A DNA stretch of 64,000 bases, taken from contig NZ_CAKAKL010000002.1 in the NCBI RefSeq assembly GCF_916619195.1, forward strand, positions 372,001 through 436,000, written 5' to 3'. This stretch comes from Inquilinus sp. Marseille-Q2685 (lineage in GTDB: Bacteria; Pseudomonadota; Alphaproteobacteria; DSM-16000; Inquilinaceae). A model generated the notes under the pieces. It was not told the origin of the DNA, searched no databases, and saw only the letters and a list, made by a program, of their open reading frames with translations. The position numbers and the translations under genes were made by a program. Shown piece after piece: positions 56,535 to 64,000 of this stretch. The stretch's first letter is position 1, and each line of letters starts with the position of its first letter.

Positions 56535-57767
56535 TCAGGCGTCCACCAGCCGCGCCACCACGTCCAGCAGCACATCGGCGCCGGCAGCCAGCTGGTCCGG
56601 CGCGGTGAACTCCGCCGGGTTGTGGCTGATGCCGCCGCGGCTGGGCACGAAGATCATCGCCGACGGCGCGATCCGGGCGATCATCTGGGCGTCGTGTCCG
56701 GCGCCGGAGGTGATGCGCCGCCAGCGATGGCCGCGCCGCTCCGCCGCCTCGGCGATCAGCCGCACCAGCTCGGGGTCGAAGCGCACCGGCTCGAATCGGG
56801 CCAGCCGCTCGGTCGCCACCTCGACGCCCTCGGCCGCAGCCAACGTCTCGAGATAGCCTGCCAGCGCCGCCTCGGCCGCCTGCAGCCGCTCCTCGTCCGG
56901 GTCGCGCAGGTCGACCGTGAACACGGCGCGGGACGGGATGACGTTGATCGCGCCCGGCTCCAGCCGCAGCGAGCCGACCGTGGCCAGCGTTCCGGCATTG
57001 GCGCCGGCCACGCGGTCGCGCAGATGGGCGATGACCCGGGCGGCGGCCAGCCCGGCGTCGCGGCGGGCCGCGATCGGCGTGGTGCCGGCATGGTTGGCGG
57101 CGCCGGCGATGGTGATCCGCTGCCAGGAGATGCCCTGCAGCGTGTCGACGGCGCCGATCGCCAGCCCCTCCGCCTCCAGCACCGGGCCCTGCTCGATGTG
57201 CAGCTCGAGATAGCAGGCCGGCCGGATCGATCCGGGCGCGAGGTCGCCGGCATAGCCGATCCGCGCCAGCTCCTCGCCCAGCACGGCGCCGTCGGTGCCG
57301 ACCGTGGCCAGGGCGGCGTCGAGGTCCAGCCCGCCGGCATGGACCAGCGACCCCATCATGTCCGGCTGGAACCGCACGCCCTCCTCATTGGTGAAGGTGG
57401 CGACCGCGACCGGCCGGGCCGGCCTGGCGCCGGCGGCCCGCAGCGCCTCGACCACTGCCAGCCCGGCCAGCACGCCAAAGCAGCCGTCATAGATGCCGGC
57501 GTCGATCACCGTGTCGATATGCGACCCGACCATCACCGGATCGGCGGCGCCGGGGGCGGGCCAGAGGCCGAAGATGTTGCCGATGCGGTCGACCCGCACC
57601 TCCAGCCCGGCCTCCCGCATCCAGCCCGCCACCAGGTCGCGGCCGTCGCGGTCGGCATCGGTCGCGGCCAGCCGGGTCGGCCCGCCGGACGGGCCGCGGC
57701 CGATGGCGCCCAGGCGCTGCAGCCGGTCGATCAGGCGGGCATGGTCGAGGACGGGGCGGGCGGTCAT
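56535..57767 (-). CDS. M20-family amidohydrolase (N-carbamoyl-L-amino acid hydrolase/allantoate amidohydrolase type)
   Basis: A 410-residue zinc hydrolase. Metal ligands: His in VMVGSHIDTVIDAG, Asp in GIYDGCFGVLAGLAV, Glu in TFTNEEGVRFQPDMMGS, His in LELHIEQGPVLEAEG and His in GGISHNPAEFT. The motif FTNEEG-x-RF and LHIEQGP are diagnostic for the hydantoinase/carbamoylase branch. GGAG precedes ATG 57767. It is divergent from the Fe-alcohol dehydrogenase across 164 bases holding a CGCAAA-N3-TTTGCG palindrome. The substrate is not determined. Confidence 0.9.
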   Translation of the reverse strand: MTARPVLDHARLIDRLQRLGAIGRGPSGGPTRLAATDADRDGRDLVAGWMREAGLEVRVDRIGNIFGLWPAPGAADPVMVGSHIDTVIDAGIYDGCFGVLAGLAVVEALRAAGARPARPVAVATFTNEEGVRFQPDMMGSLVHAGGLDLDAALATVGTDGAVLGEELARIGYAGDLAPGSIRPACYLELHIEQGPVLEAEGLAIGAVDTLQGISWQRITIAGAANHAGTTPIAARRDAGLAAARVIAHLRDRVAGANAGTLATVGSLRLEPGAINVIPSRAVFTVDLRDPDEERLQAAEAALAGYLETLAAAEGVEVATERLARFEPVRFDPELVRLIAEAAERRGHRWRRITSGAGHDAQMIARIAPSAMIFVPSRGGISHNPAEFTAPDQLAAGADVLLDVVARLVDA

Positions 57768-57840
57768 GGCGGCTCCGGGATCGTTGCCGCGGCAGCTTAT
57801 CGCCGGCCTCCATGGATCGTTTTGCGTATTGCGCCGGGGC

Positions 57841-57857
57841 GCGCAAAGGCTTTGCGC
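57841..57857. promoter_or_regulatory. Palindrome GCGCAAA-N3-TTTGCGC in a divergent promoter region
   Basis: Perfect 7-bp arms (57841-57847 and 57851-57857) in the gap between the M20 hydrolase and the Fe-alcohol dehydrogenase. A further TTTTGCG half-site lies at 57820-57826. The core matches the palindrome at 42428-42448, suggesting the same regulator. Confidence 0.55.
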
Positions 57858-57931
57858 CGGCTTCCGATACCGGGCGTCATCCTCTAGGGTTTCCGTGGAC
57901 TCCCAGATCGCCAGGACCGAGGACCGCATCG

Positions 57932-59059
57932 ATGGCCGACACCATCACCTATCTGACCACCACCCGCTTCGGGGCGGGCGCGGTCGAGCTGCTGCCGCAG
58001 GAGCTGGCGGAGCTCGGCATCCGCAAGCCGCTGCTGGTCACCGATCCGGGCATCGCCCGGCTGCCGCTGCTCGACCGGGTGCGCCGGATGCTGCCGGCGG
58101 AGCATGCTGTCTTTGCCGAGACGCCGGGCAACCCGACCGAGGCGGCGGTCGATGCGGCGTTCGAGGTCTTCCGGCACGCCGCCTGCGACGGGCTGGTGGC
58201 GCTCGGCGGCGGCTCGGCCATGGACCTGGCCAAGGCCGTGGCCCTGCGCGCCACCCATGCCGGGCAGCTGGCCGAATACGCGCTGATCGAGGGCGGCGCC
58301 GGCCGCATCGGCCCGGTGGCGCCGCTGGTCGCGGTGCCGACCACCGCCGGCACCGGCAGCGAGGTCGGGCGCGGCGCCCTGATCACCCTGCGCGACGGCC
58401 GCAAGCTGGCGCTGATCAGCCCGCATCTGATCCCGGCCCGCGCCGTCTGCGACCCCGAGCTGACGCTCGGCCTGCCGCCGCTCCTGACCGCCGCGACCGG
58501 CATGGACGCGCTGACCCATTGCATCGAGACCTTCCTGTCGCCGCGCGCCAACCCGCCGGCCGATGCCATCGCGCTGGACGGCGCCGGCCGCGCCATGCGC
58601 TTCCTGCCGCGGGCGGTGGCCGACGGCGGCGACCGCGAGGCGCGGGCCGAGATGATGATGGCGGCGCTGGAGGGCGGGCTGACCTTCCAGAAGGGGCTGG
58701 GCGCGGTGCACGGCCTGTCGCATGCGCTGGGCGCCATCCCCGACCCGGTGCTGCATCACGGCACGCTGAACGCCGTGATCCTGCCGGCGGTGCTGCGCTT
58801 CAACGCCCCGGCGGCGGCCGCGAAATATCCCCGGCTGGCCCGCGCCATGGGGCTGGCGGAGGACGCCGACCTCGCCGCCGCGATCGAGGACCTCAACGCT
58901 CGGCTCGGCCTGCCGAAGAGCCTGCGGCAGATGGGTGTGACCGAGGCGCATCGCGACCGCGCGGTCGCCGGCGCCCTGGCCGACCACTCCACCGCCAGCA
59001 ACGCCCGGCCGGTGTCGCGGGCCGATTACGAGGCCTTGTTCGACGCCGCTCTGGGATAG
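57932..59059 (+). CDS. Iron-containing alcohol dehydrogenase (group III)
   Basis: A 375-residue NAD(P)-dependent enzyme. GGGSAMDLAKAVALRA binds the cofactor and PTTAGTGSEVGRGALI is typical. The metal ligands lie in DALTHCIETFLSPRANP, HGLSHALGAIPDPVLHHGTL and the Asp upstream. The group includes butanol, lactaldehyde and hydroxybutyrate dehydrogenases as well as maleylacetate reductases. AGGACCG precedes ATG 57932. Divergent from an amidohydrolase, it may belong to a common catabolic route. Confidence 0.93.
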   Translation: MADTITYLTTTRFGAGAVELLPQELAELGIRKPLLVTDPGIARLPLLDRVRRMLPAEHAVFAETPGNPTEAAVDAAFEVFRHAACDGLVALGGGSAMDLAKAVALRATHAGQLAEYALIEGGAGRIGPVAPLVAVPTTAGTGSEVGRGALITLRDGRKLALISPHLIPARAVCDPELTLGLPPLLTAATGMDALTHCIETFLSPRANPPADAIALDGAGRAMRFLPRAVADGGDREARAEMMMAALEGGLTFQKGLGAVHGLSHALGAIPDPVLHHGTLNAVILPAVLRFNAPAAAAKYPRLARAMGLAEDADLAAAIEDLNARLGLPKSLRQMGVTEAHRDRAVAGALADHSTASNARPVSRADYEALFDAALG

Positions 59060-59124
59060 CGACGGGGCCCGTTCCGCCTAGAAGATAGGCAAATTCCGGC
59101 GGCGCATGCATGGCGGGCAAAATT

Positions 59125-59238
59125 TTTCAAGGGGGTGGGAACCTCCCCCTTTGCGAAGGGTTCTACGGGTGCACGTCCGCATCGTGCATGAACCTCCCTG
59201 TTCAACTCGGGCCGGCCATGGGTCGGCCCTTTTTCTTT
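59125..59238 (+). ncRNA. Candidate structured small RNA with anti-Shine-Dalgarno motifs
   Basis: Three stems are visible: AAGGGGG/CCCCCTT (59129-59135, 59145-59151); GGTTC/GAACC (59159-59163, 59190-59194) enclosing TGCACG/CGTGCA (59170-59175, 59183-59188); and a terminator at 59209-59229 with a U-run. GAAC-CTCCCT-GTTC (59190-59203) is an alternative hairpin presenting a CCUCCC loop. ACCUCC motifs complementary to ribosome-binding sites resemble alphaproteobacterial alpha-r14/cuckoo-type RNAs. A 5' leader attenuator for the S58 peptidase at 59352 is the alternative. Confidence 0.5.
59209..59238 (+). terminator. Rho-independent terminator
   Basis: GGGCCGGCC (59209-59217), loop ATG, GGTCGGCCC (59221-59229; one G-U pair), then TTTTTCTTT. 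It ends the candidate small RNA and would also stop transcription from the Fe-alcohol dehydrogenase. Confidence 0.88.
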
Positions 59239-59351
59239 ACCTCCGGCTCGAATGGGGCCGCAGCCGCCCACCCAATCGGGGCGTAGATCGCGCCCGCCCG
59301 GCCTGCTACCCAGGCACGGGGGCGAAGCTCCGATATCAGAGCGAGGGTGGG

Positions 59352-60440
59352 ATGGCGCGCGCGAGGTTGCGGGATCTGGGATTGTCGATCGGCACGCTGC
59401 CGCCCGGCCCGAAGAACGGCATCACCGATGTTCCCGGCGTGCTGGTCGGCCAGGTCACCCTGATGGAAGAGGCGCCGCACGTCATCCGCACCGGCATCAC
59501 CGCGATCGTGCCGCAGGACGGCGAGATCTGGCGCCGCAACCTGTTCGCCGCCGGCCATGTGCTGAACGGCAACAGCGAGGTCACCGGCCTGACCTGGATC
59601 AACGAATTCGGCCTGCTCTGCGGCCCGCTGGCCCTGACCGGCACCTTCTCGATCGGCGCCGTGCACGAGGGCATGGTGGAGGCCGAGATGACGCTGGCCA
59701 CCGGCGCCGACTTCAAGATGCCGCTGGTGGCCGAGACCTATGACGGCTGGCTGTCCGAGAGCGAGCATTTCGTGCTGCGGCCGCACCATGCGCTGGAGGC
59801 GCTGCGCCGCGCCACCGCCGATCCGGTGGCCGAGGGCTGCGCCGGCGGCGGCACCGGCACGAACGCGCATGAGTTCAAGGCCGGCACCGGCACCGCCTCG
59901 CGCATCGTCGCCCAGGGGGCCGACAGCTGGACCGTCGGCATCCTGGTGCAGACCAATTACGGCGACCGCGACCGGCTGCTGCTCGACGGCGTGCCGGTCG
60001 GGCGCGAGATCCCGGTCGCCGACGTGCCCAGCTGCTTCGCCCAGCGCCGGGTCGAGGGCTCGATCCTGGTGGTGGTCGCCACCGACGCGCCCCTGTTCCC
60101 GCACCAGCTGAAGCGGCTGGCCCAGCGGGCCGGGCTGGGCCTGGCGCGGGTCGGCGGCCTCGGCTGGCCGGGCAGCGGCGACGTGTTCATCGCCTTCTCC
60201 ACCGGCAACGACCTCGGCCAGGCCACCGATACCGGCCGGGCGCTGCCCTTCGAGAACCTGCGCATGCTGCCGGATTTCGCGCTGCAGCCGCTGATGGCGG
60301 CGGTGGTCGAGGCGACGGAGGAGGCGATCTGGAACTCGCTCTGCGCCGCCGAGACCACCAGGGGCCGCCAGGGCCGGGTCAGCCACGCTTTGCCGGTCGA
60401 GCGGCTGCCGGAGATCATGCGCCGCTACGGACGCACTTGA
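59352..60440 (+). CDS. S58 family D-aminopeptidase/beta-peptidyl aminopeptidase (DmpA/BapA-like)
   Basis: A 362-residue self-processing hydrolase. N-terminal LPPGPKNGITDVPGVLVGQV, GEIWRRNLFAAGHVLNGNSE, and EGCAGGGTGTNAHEFKAGTG. Autocleavage before Ser237 in RRVEGSILVVVATDAPLFPH, then LARVGGLGWPGSGDVFIAFS. This is the DmpA/BapA branch (Gly-Ser cleavage), distinct from the NylC-like enzyme at 46073. It releases N-terminal D-residues or beta-amino acids. GAGGGTGGG lies next to ATG 59352. A structured RNA and terminator lie 115 bases upstream. Confidence 0.92.
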   Translation: MARARLRDLGLSIGTLPPGPKNGITDVPGVLVGQVTLMEEAPHVIRTGITAIVPQDGEIWRRNLFAAGHVLNGNSEVTGLTWINEFGLLCGPLALTGTFSIGAVHEGMVEAEMTLATGADFKMPLVAETYDGWLSESEHFVLRPHHALEALRRATADPVAEGCAGGGTGTNAHEFKAGTGTASRIVAQGADSWTVGILVQTNYGDRDRLLLDGVPVGREIPVADVPSCFAQRRVEGSILVVVATDAPLFPHQLKRLAQRAGLGLARVGGLGWPGSGDVFIAFSTGNDLGQATDTGRALPFENLRMLPDFALQPLMAAVVEATEEAIWNSLCAAETTRGRQGRVSHALPVERLPEIMRRYGRT

Positions 60441-60496
60441 CGGCGGCGGCGGCCGGGATTCTTGTGTCGGCATCGACCGCCGCCAGACGGAGCCCC

Positions 60497-60991
60497 ATGC
60501 GCCGCCTCCTCGCCGCCCTTCTCCTCGCCGCCGTGCCGCTCGCGGCCCATGCCGCCGGCAGCGGCCAGCCGGTGCCGCGATTCGTGTCGCTGCGGTCGGA
60601 CGAGGTGAACCTCCGCACCGGGCCGGGCGAGCGCTATCCGGTCGAATGGGTGGTCAGCAAGAAGGGCCTGCCGGTCGAGGTGATCGCGGAGTTCGACACT
60701 TGGCGCCGGGTGCGCGACTGGGAGGGGATCGAGGGCTGGGTGCACCAGGCACTGCTGACCCGCCGGCGCAGCCTGGTGGTCACCGGCAAGGAGGACCAGC
60801 CGATCTACAACGAGCCCAGCGAGGGTTCGGGGCTGATGGCGAAGGCGGAGCCGGGGGTGATCGGTTCGCTGCTGCGCTGCCCGGGCGACGGGGCGCAGGC
60901 CGACTGGTGCTATGTCGACCTCAAGGGCTATCGCGGCTGGATGCGCCGCGCGTCCTTCTGGGGCGCGTATCCGGGCGAGAAGGTGGAGTAG
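60497..60991 (+). CDS. Secreted SH3-domain protein
   Basis: A 164-residue exported protein: signal peptide MRRLLAALLLAAVPLAAHA, then two bacterial SH3-like units, VNLRTGPGERYPVEWVVSKK ... WRRVRDWEGIEGWVHQALLT and CYVDLKGYRGWMRRASFWGA. Such proteins (DUF1058/SH3_4 type) occur singly in alphaproteobacterial periplasm and probably bind peptidoglycan or peptide ligands. GGAG precedes ATG 60497; an upstream ATG at 60437 overlaps the previous gene. Converges with trxA at a shared terminator. Confidence 0.88.
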   Translation: MRRLLAALLLAAVPLAAHAAGSGQPVPRFVSLRSDEVNLRTGPGERYPVEWVVSKKGLPVEVIAEFDTWRRVRDWEGIEGWVHQALLTRRRSLVVTGKEDQPIYNEPSEGSGLMAKAEPGVIGSLLRCPGDGAQADWCYVDLKGYRGWMRRASFWGAYPGEKVE

Positions 60992-61014
60992 GCGAACCCG
61001 GCCCATCGCCCATG

Positions 61015-61040
61015 AAAAAGCCCCGCCGGAGCGGGGCTTT
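61015..61040. terminator. Bidirectional rho-independent terminator
   Basis: AAAAAGCCCCGC-CGGA-GCGGGGCTTT (arms 61017-61026 and 61031-61040). The A-run on the left gives a U-run for the leftward trxA transcript, and TTT on the right serves the SH3 gene. Confidence 0.88.
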
Positions 61041-61059
61041 CGTCAGGATCGCCGCAGGA

Positions 61060-61380
61060 TCAGAGGTTGCTCTCGACCCACTGGTGCAGCGCGCCCTTCG
61101 GCACGGCGCCGATCTTGGTGGCGGCGACCTGGCCGTCCTTGAACAGCATCAGGGTCGGGATGCCGCGCACGCCGTATTTCGGCGGGGTCAGCGGGTTGTC
61201 GTCGATGTTCAGCTTGACGACGCTGACCTTCTCGCCCAACTCGGCGGCGATCTCCTCCAGCGCCGGGGCGATCATCTTGCAGGGGCCGCACCATTCGGCC
61301 CAGAAGTCCACCAGGACGGGACCCGAGGCCTTCAGGACGTCGGTTTCGAAGCTGGTATCCGAGACGGGCTTCGTGCTCAT
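61060..61380 (-). CDS. trxA: Thioredoxin
   Basis: A 106-residue thioredoxin 1. The active site is [20 protein letters not shown] with WCGPC at about 30-34. [20 protein letters not shown] and the cis-Pro in [12 protein letters not shown] are canonical. AAGGAAT precedes ATG 61380. It lies directly downstream of addA on the same strand (75 bases), a conserved alphaproteobacterial order. Confidence 0.97.
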   Translation of the reverse strand: MSTKPVSDTSFETDVLKASGPVLVDFWAEWCGPCKMIAPALEEIAAELGEKVSVVKLNIDDNPLTPPKYGVRGIPTLMLFKDGQVAATKIGAVPKGALHQWVESNL

Positions 61381-61455
61381 GGAAATTCCTTGCCTTAGGG
61401 GCGGGGACGCCACCTCACCACGTGGAGATAGGGTAGGGACCGGAACGGAACAAGG

Positions 61456-64000
61456 TCAAGACGATGCGCCCGGGGCATGCCGGTCCAGCGTCGCGGGCGG
61501 GAGCTCCATCAGCCTCGGACCCTCCGTCCACAACAGCGCGCAGCGCACTGTCCGGCCTGGATAAACCAGGCGAAGCGCGGCGCGGTAGGCGGCCATCTGC
61601 ACCAGATAGGCGCGCGGCACCGCCTCGACGCTGGCCGGCGGCGGGCGGTTGGTCTTGTAGTCCACCACCAGCACCGAATCGGGCGTCACCACCAGCCGGT
61701 CGATCTGGCCGGACAGGGCGCGGCCCTCGACCAGGCCGACCACCGGCACCTCGGCCCGGCTGCCGGGGCCGAACAGCGCCTCGAAGCCCGGCTGGTCCAG
61801 CACCGCCAGGGTGGTGGCCACGATCTCCGCCTGCTCGGCCTCGTCGCGGCCGTGCTGCGGCCGGGCCAGGTAGCGCCGCGCCGCCGCCTCGCGCGCCTCG
61901 GGCGGCAGGTCGGGCAGCGCCTGCAGCAAGGCGTGGATCAGGGCGCCGCGGCGGAACCGGCCCTGGTCGCCGCCCTCCAGCGGCGACCGGGCCGGCGGCT
62001 CGGCCTCCGGCCGCGACGGGGTCAGCGGCCGGGTCGGGTCGGGCTCCGGCGGCGGCGGGCGGTGCAGCCAGTCCGGAGGCGGAGCCTCGGCCTCTAGGGA
62101 AGGCGCAACCGTATCGGGCCCGGCCGGCCGGTCGGCCTGCGGCCGGTGCAGGCGCAGGCCTTCGCCGTCGACGCCGTCGATCGCCACCGTCGCGGCGTCC
62201 GGCAGCGTCGCCAGACCGTCGCGGACCAGATGGTACCAGCAGCCCTCGGCCGGCTTGCCGCGCTCGGTGGCGTAGTGACCGCAGAGGTAGAGGCGGTCCT
62301 CGGCCCGCGTCAGGGCGACATAGAGCAGGCGGCGGTATTCCTGGTCGCGGCGGTGGTCGGCGCGCTCCATCGCCTCGCGATAGACCGGCGGGCGGTCGGC
62401 GGCGCGCGGCGCCCACAGCGGCACCGGCAGGGCCTCGTCGGGCCACAGGATCTTCTCCCCGGCCCGGGCGCCGCCGCGCGGCATGCCGACCAGGTCGGGC
62501 AGGATCACGATCGGCGCCTGCAGGCCCTTCGACCCGTGCACGGTCATGATCCGCACCTGGCCGTCACCCTGCTCCTGCTCGCGCTTGACCTCGGTCTCGC
62601 CGGTCTCCAGCCAGTGCAGGAAGCGCTGCAGCGACGGCGGCAGCTGCCGCTCGAAGCCCAGCGCCAGCGACAGGAACTCGTCCAGCGGGTCCTCCGCCTC
62701 CGGCCCCAGCCGGCCCAGCATGGCCCGGCGGCCGGAGATCTCGTCGCCCGGGCAGGGCCGGGCCAGCACGCCGGAGAACAGCTCGAACGGCGCCTGGAAG
62801 TCGACCCGGTCCAGGATCTCCGCCAGCCAGGCGCGGGCCGCCTTCACCGCCGGATCGGGCGACGCCGCCATCGCCGTCCACAGCGTGCCCGGCCGGCCAT
62901 GGGCCAGGGCGAACAGCCGGTCGTCGTCGAACCCGATCAGCGGGCCCTTCAGCAGCTCGGCCAGGGACAGGTCGTCCTCCGGCAGCAGCAGGAAGCGGGC
63001 CAGCGCCATCAGGTCCATCACCGCCAGCTGCTCGGTCAGCACCATGCGGTCCATGCCGCCGACCGGGACATTGGCGGCCTTCAGCGCCCGCATCAGCTCG
63101 ACGAAGAAGCGGTTGCGGGTGCGCACCAGGATCAGCACGTCGCCGGGCCGGATCGGGCGGCCCTGGGACTCCAGGATCGCGCCGTCGCGCAGCCAGCCGG
63201 CGATCCGGGCCGCGATCAGCCGGGCCAGCCGCGCGCCGGGGTCGCTGATGCCGCGCTGCTCGGTCGGCGGCTCCCAGGCCGGCGGCTCGTCGCTCTCGCT
63301 CGGGCCCAGCAGCGGCCACAGCTCGACCAGCCCGCCATGCAGCCGCCGCCGCTCGGACACGAAATGGCGCGGCGGCTCCGGCGCCACCCCGTCCAGCGCC
63401 GGGCCGCGGGCGAAGACGGCGTCGACCAGCTCCAGCACGGCGGAGACGGAGCGGAACGAGGTCTCCAGCGGGATGGTGTGGAACGGCCGCTCGGCCTCGC
63501 GGCTGCGGCGGTCGAACAGGCCGTGCACGCGGCTGAACTCGGCCGGGTCGGCGCCCTGGAAGCTGAAGATCGACTGCTTCTCGTCGCCGACGACGAAGAC
63601 GGTGCGGTCGACATCCTCGCGGGCGCCCAGCCCGGCGAAGAACTCCGCCGTGAGCGCCTGGACCACGCGCCACTGTTCCGGGCTGGTGTCCTGCGCCTCG
63701 TCGATCAGCACGTGGTCGATGCCGCCGTCCAGCTTGAACAGCACCCAGGCGGACTTGCCCGGCCGCTCCAGCAGGTCGCCGGCCTGCAGGATCAGGTCGT
63801 CATAGTCCAGCAGGGTCCGCCGCGCCTTCTCCGCCCGGTAGCGCTCGATCAGCGCCGCGCCCAGGGTCAGCAGGGCGGCGGTGGCGTCGGCGGTCTCGGC
63901 GGCGCGCAGCCGCTCGGTCAGGGCCAGGATGCGGTCGGCCTCGGCCATCAGCGCGTCCAGCACGCCGGGCATGGCGGCGACGGCCTTGGTCGCCAGCGTC
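61456..64000 (-). CDS. addA: Double-strand break repair helicase/nuclease AddA, C-terminal part
   Basis: Helicase-nuclease subunit of AddAB, which resects DNA ends for recombination. About 847 residues are visible and the frame stays open at base 64000, so the N-terminus with Walker A lies outside. Seen here: LLDYDDLILQAGDLLERPGK, Walker B HVLIDEAQDTSPEQWRVV, VVGDEKQSIFSFQGADP, motif V RIMTVHGSKGLQAPIVIL, motif VI RRLLYVALTRAEDRLYLCG, and the C-terminal nuclease motif SGQIDRLVVTPDSVLVVDYK with TNRPPP. The stop is TGA at 61456-61458. Confidence 0.95.
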   Translation of the reverse strand, partial: TLATKAVAAMPGVLDALMAEADRILALTERLRAAETADATAALLTLGAALIERYRAEKARRTLLDYDDLILQAGDLLERPGKSAWVLFKLDGGIDHVLIDEAQDTSPEQWRVVQALTAEFFAGLGAREDVDRTVFVVGDEKQSIFSFQGADPAEFSRVHGLFDRRSREAERPFHTIPLETSFRSVSAVLELVDAVFARGPALDGVAPEPPRHFVSERRRLHGGLVELWPLLGPSESDEPPAWEPPTEQRGISDPGARLARLIAARIAGWLRDGAILESQGRPIRPGDVLILVRTRNRFFVELMRALKAANVPVGGMDRMVLTEQLAVMDLMALARFLLLPEDDLSLAELLKGPLIGFDDDRLFALAHGRPGTLWTAMAASPDPAVKAARAWLAEILDRVDFQAPFELFSGVLARPCPGDEISGRRAMLGRLGPEAEDPLDEFLSLALGFERQLPPSLQRFLHWLETGETEVKREQEQGDGQVRIMTVHGSKGLQAPIVILPDLVGMPRGGARAGEKILWPDEALPVPLWAPRAADRPPVYREAMERADHRRDQEYRRLLYVALTRAEDRLYLCGHYATERGKPAEGCWYHLVRDGLATLPDAATVAIDGVDGEGLRLHRPQADRPAGPDTVAPSLEAEAPPPDWLHRPPPPEPDPTRPLTPSRPEAEPPARSPLEGGDQGRFRRGALIHALLQALPDLPPEAREAAARRYLARPQHGRDEAEQAEIVATTLAVLDQPGFEALFGPGSRAEVPVVGLVEGRALSGQIDRLVVTPDSVLVVDYKTNRPPPASVEAVPRAYLVQMAAYRAALRLVYPGRTVRCALLWTEGPRLMELPPATLDRHAPGASS

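Overview
The window is a GC-rich (about 70 percent) chromosomal segment of an alphaproteobacterium. I infer Rhodospirillales, perhaps an Inquilinus- or Azospirillum-like soil bacterium. The reasons are the strong third-position GC bias, the gene orders mutS-glnD, rpmH-rnpA-yidD-yidC-engB-argB and addA-trxA, small DUF1127- and DUF4169-type proteins, and many ABC-transport and amino-acid or peptide catabolism genes. There is no rRNA, prophage, IS transposase or CRISPR array. One tRNA gene (tRNA-Gln, UUG) is present.

Layout. At 1-2.9 kb lie the end of a malic enzyme gene, a small DUF1127-like gene, a GNAT acetyltransferase, and a GIY-YIG nuclease gene that sits against a palindromic repeat and is frameshifted near its end. 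mutS and glnD follow (2.9-8.6 kb), then a nucleotide-sugar dehydrogenase, an exported protein, an AraC regulator divergent from an EamA exporter, and a GFA-domain gene with a small coupled gene divergent from a LysR regulator (8.8-15.1 kb). Between 15.2 and 20.6 kb is the most unusual stretch: an O-methyltransferase, a leucyl-tRNA synthetase that lacks the whole CP1 editing domain, a MerR regulator fused to a P-loop domain, and an EamA exporter. MltA, a DUF4169 protein, an AsmA-like protein and an acyltransferase come next (20.9-27 kb).

At 27.1-31.3 kb an XRE-cupin regulator faces an amino-acid or polyamine-type ABC transporter plus a PuuB-like oxidase, with two copies of a palindromic operator between them. 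After SMP-30 and a frame-disrupted Sel1-repeat envelope gene comes tRNA-Gln. A CHASE2 cyclase and a Crp-type regulator form an operon divergent from a FecR protein (35.8-39.4 kb). Then come gpt, a metal-ligand-free M24 protein, GST, a peptide ABC transporter operon led by an S58 peptidase, an rRNA methyltransferase, an orphan sugar-binding protein and a toxin-antitoxin cluster with a dead parE (40-51 kb). The ribosome/RNase P/membrane-insertion operon rpmH to engB and argB is at 51.9-56.4 kb. The last part holds an M20 amidohydrolase divergent from an Fe-alcohol dehydrogenase, a candidate small RNA, a DmpA-type peptidase, an SH3 protein, trxA and most of addA.

A strong non-coding theme is a family of two-hairpin intergenic repeats with shared grammar (GTCAT...ATCCAG, spacer, CTGGAT...ATGAC) at 2.4, 20.8, 31.3, 46.0 and 56.4 kb. 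Other palindromic elements lie at 8.6, 16.25, 35.6, 39.7-40.0 and 44.2 kb. Several putative operators can be read directly: a LysR T-N11-A site, a MerR promoter with a 19-bp spacer, an XRE-cupin site pair, a toxin-antitoxin operator, and a shared CGCAAA-N3-TTTGCG box at two loci. All functional statements come from reading the translated sequence and known family features; no searches were run.
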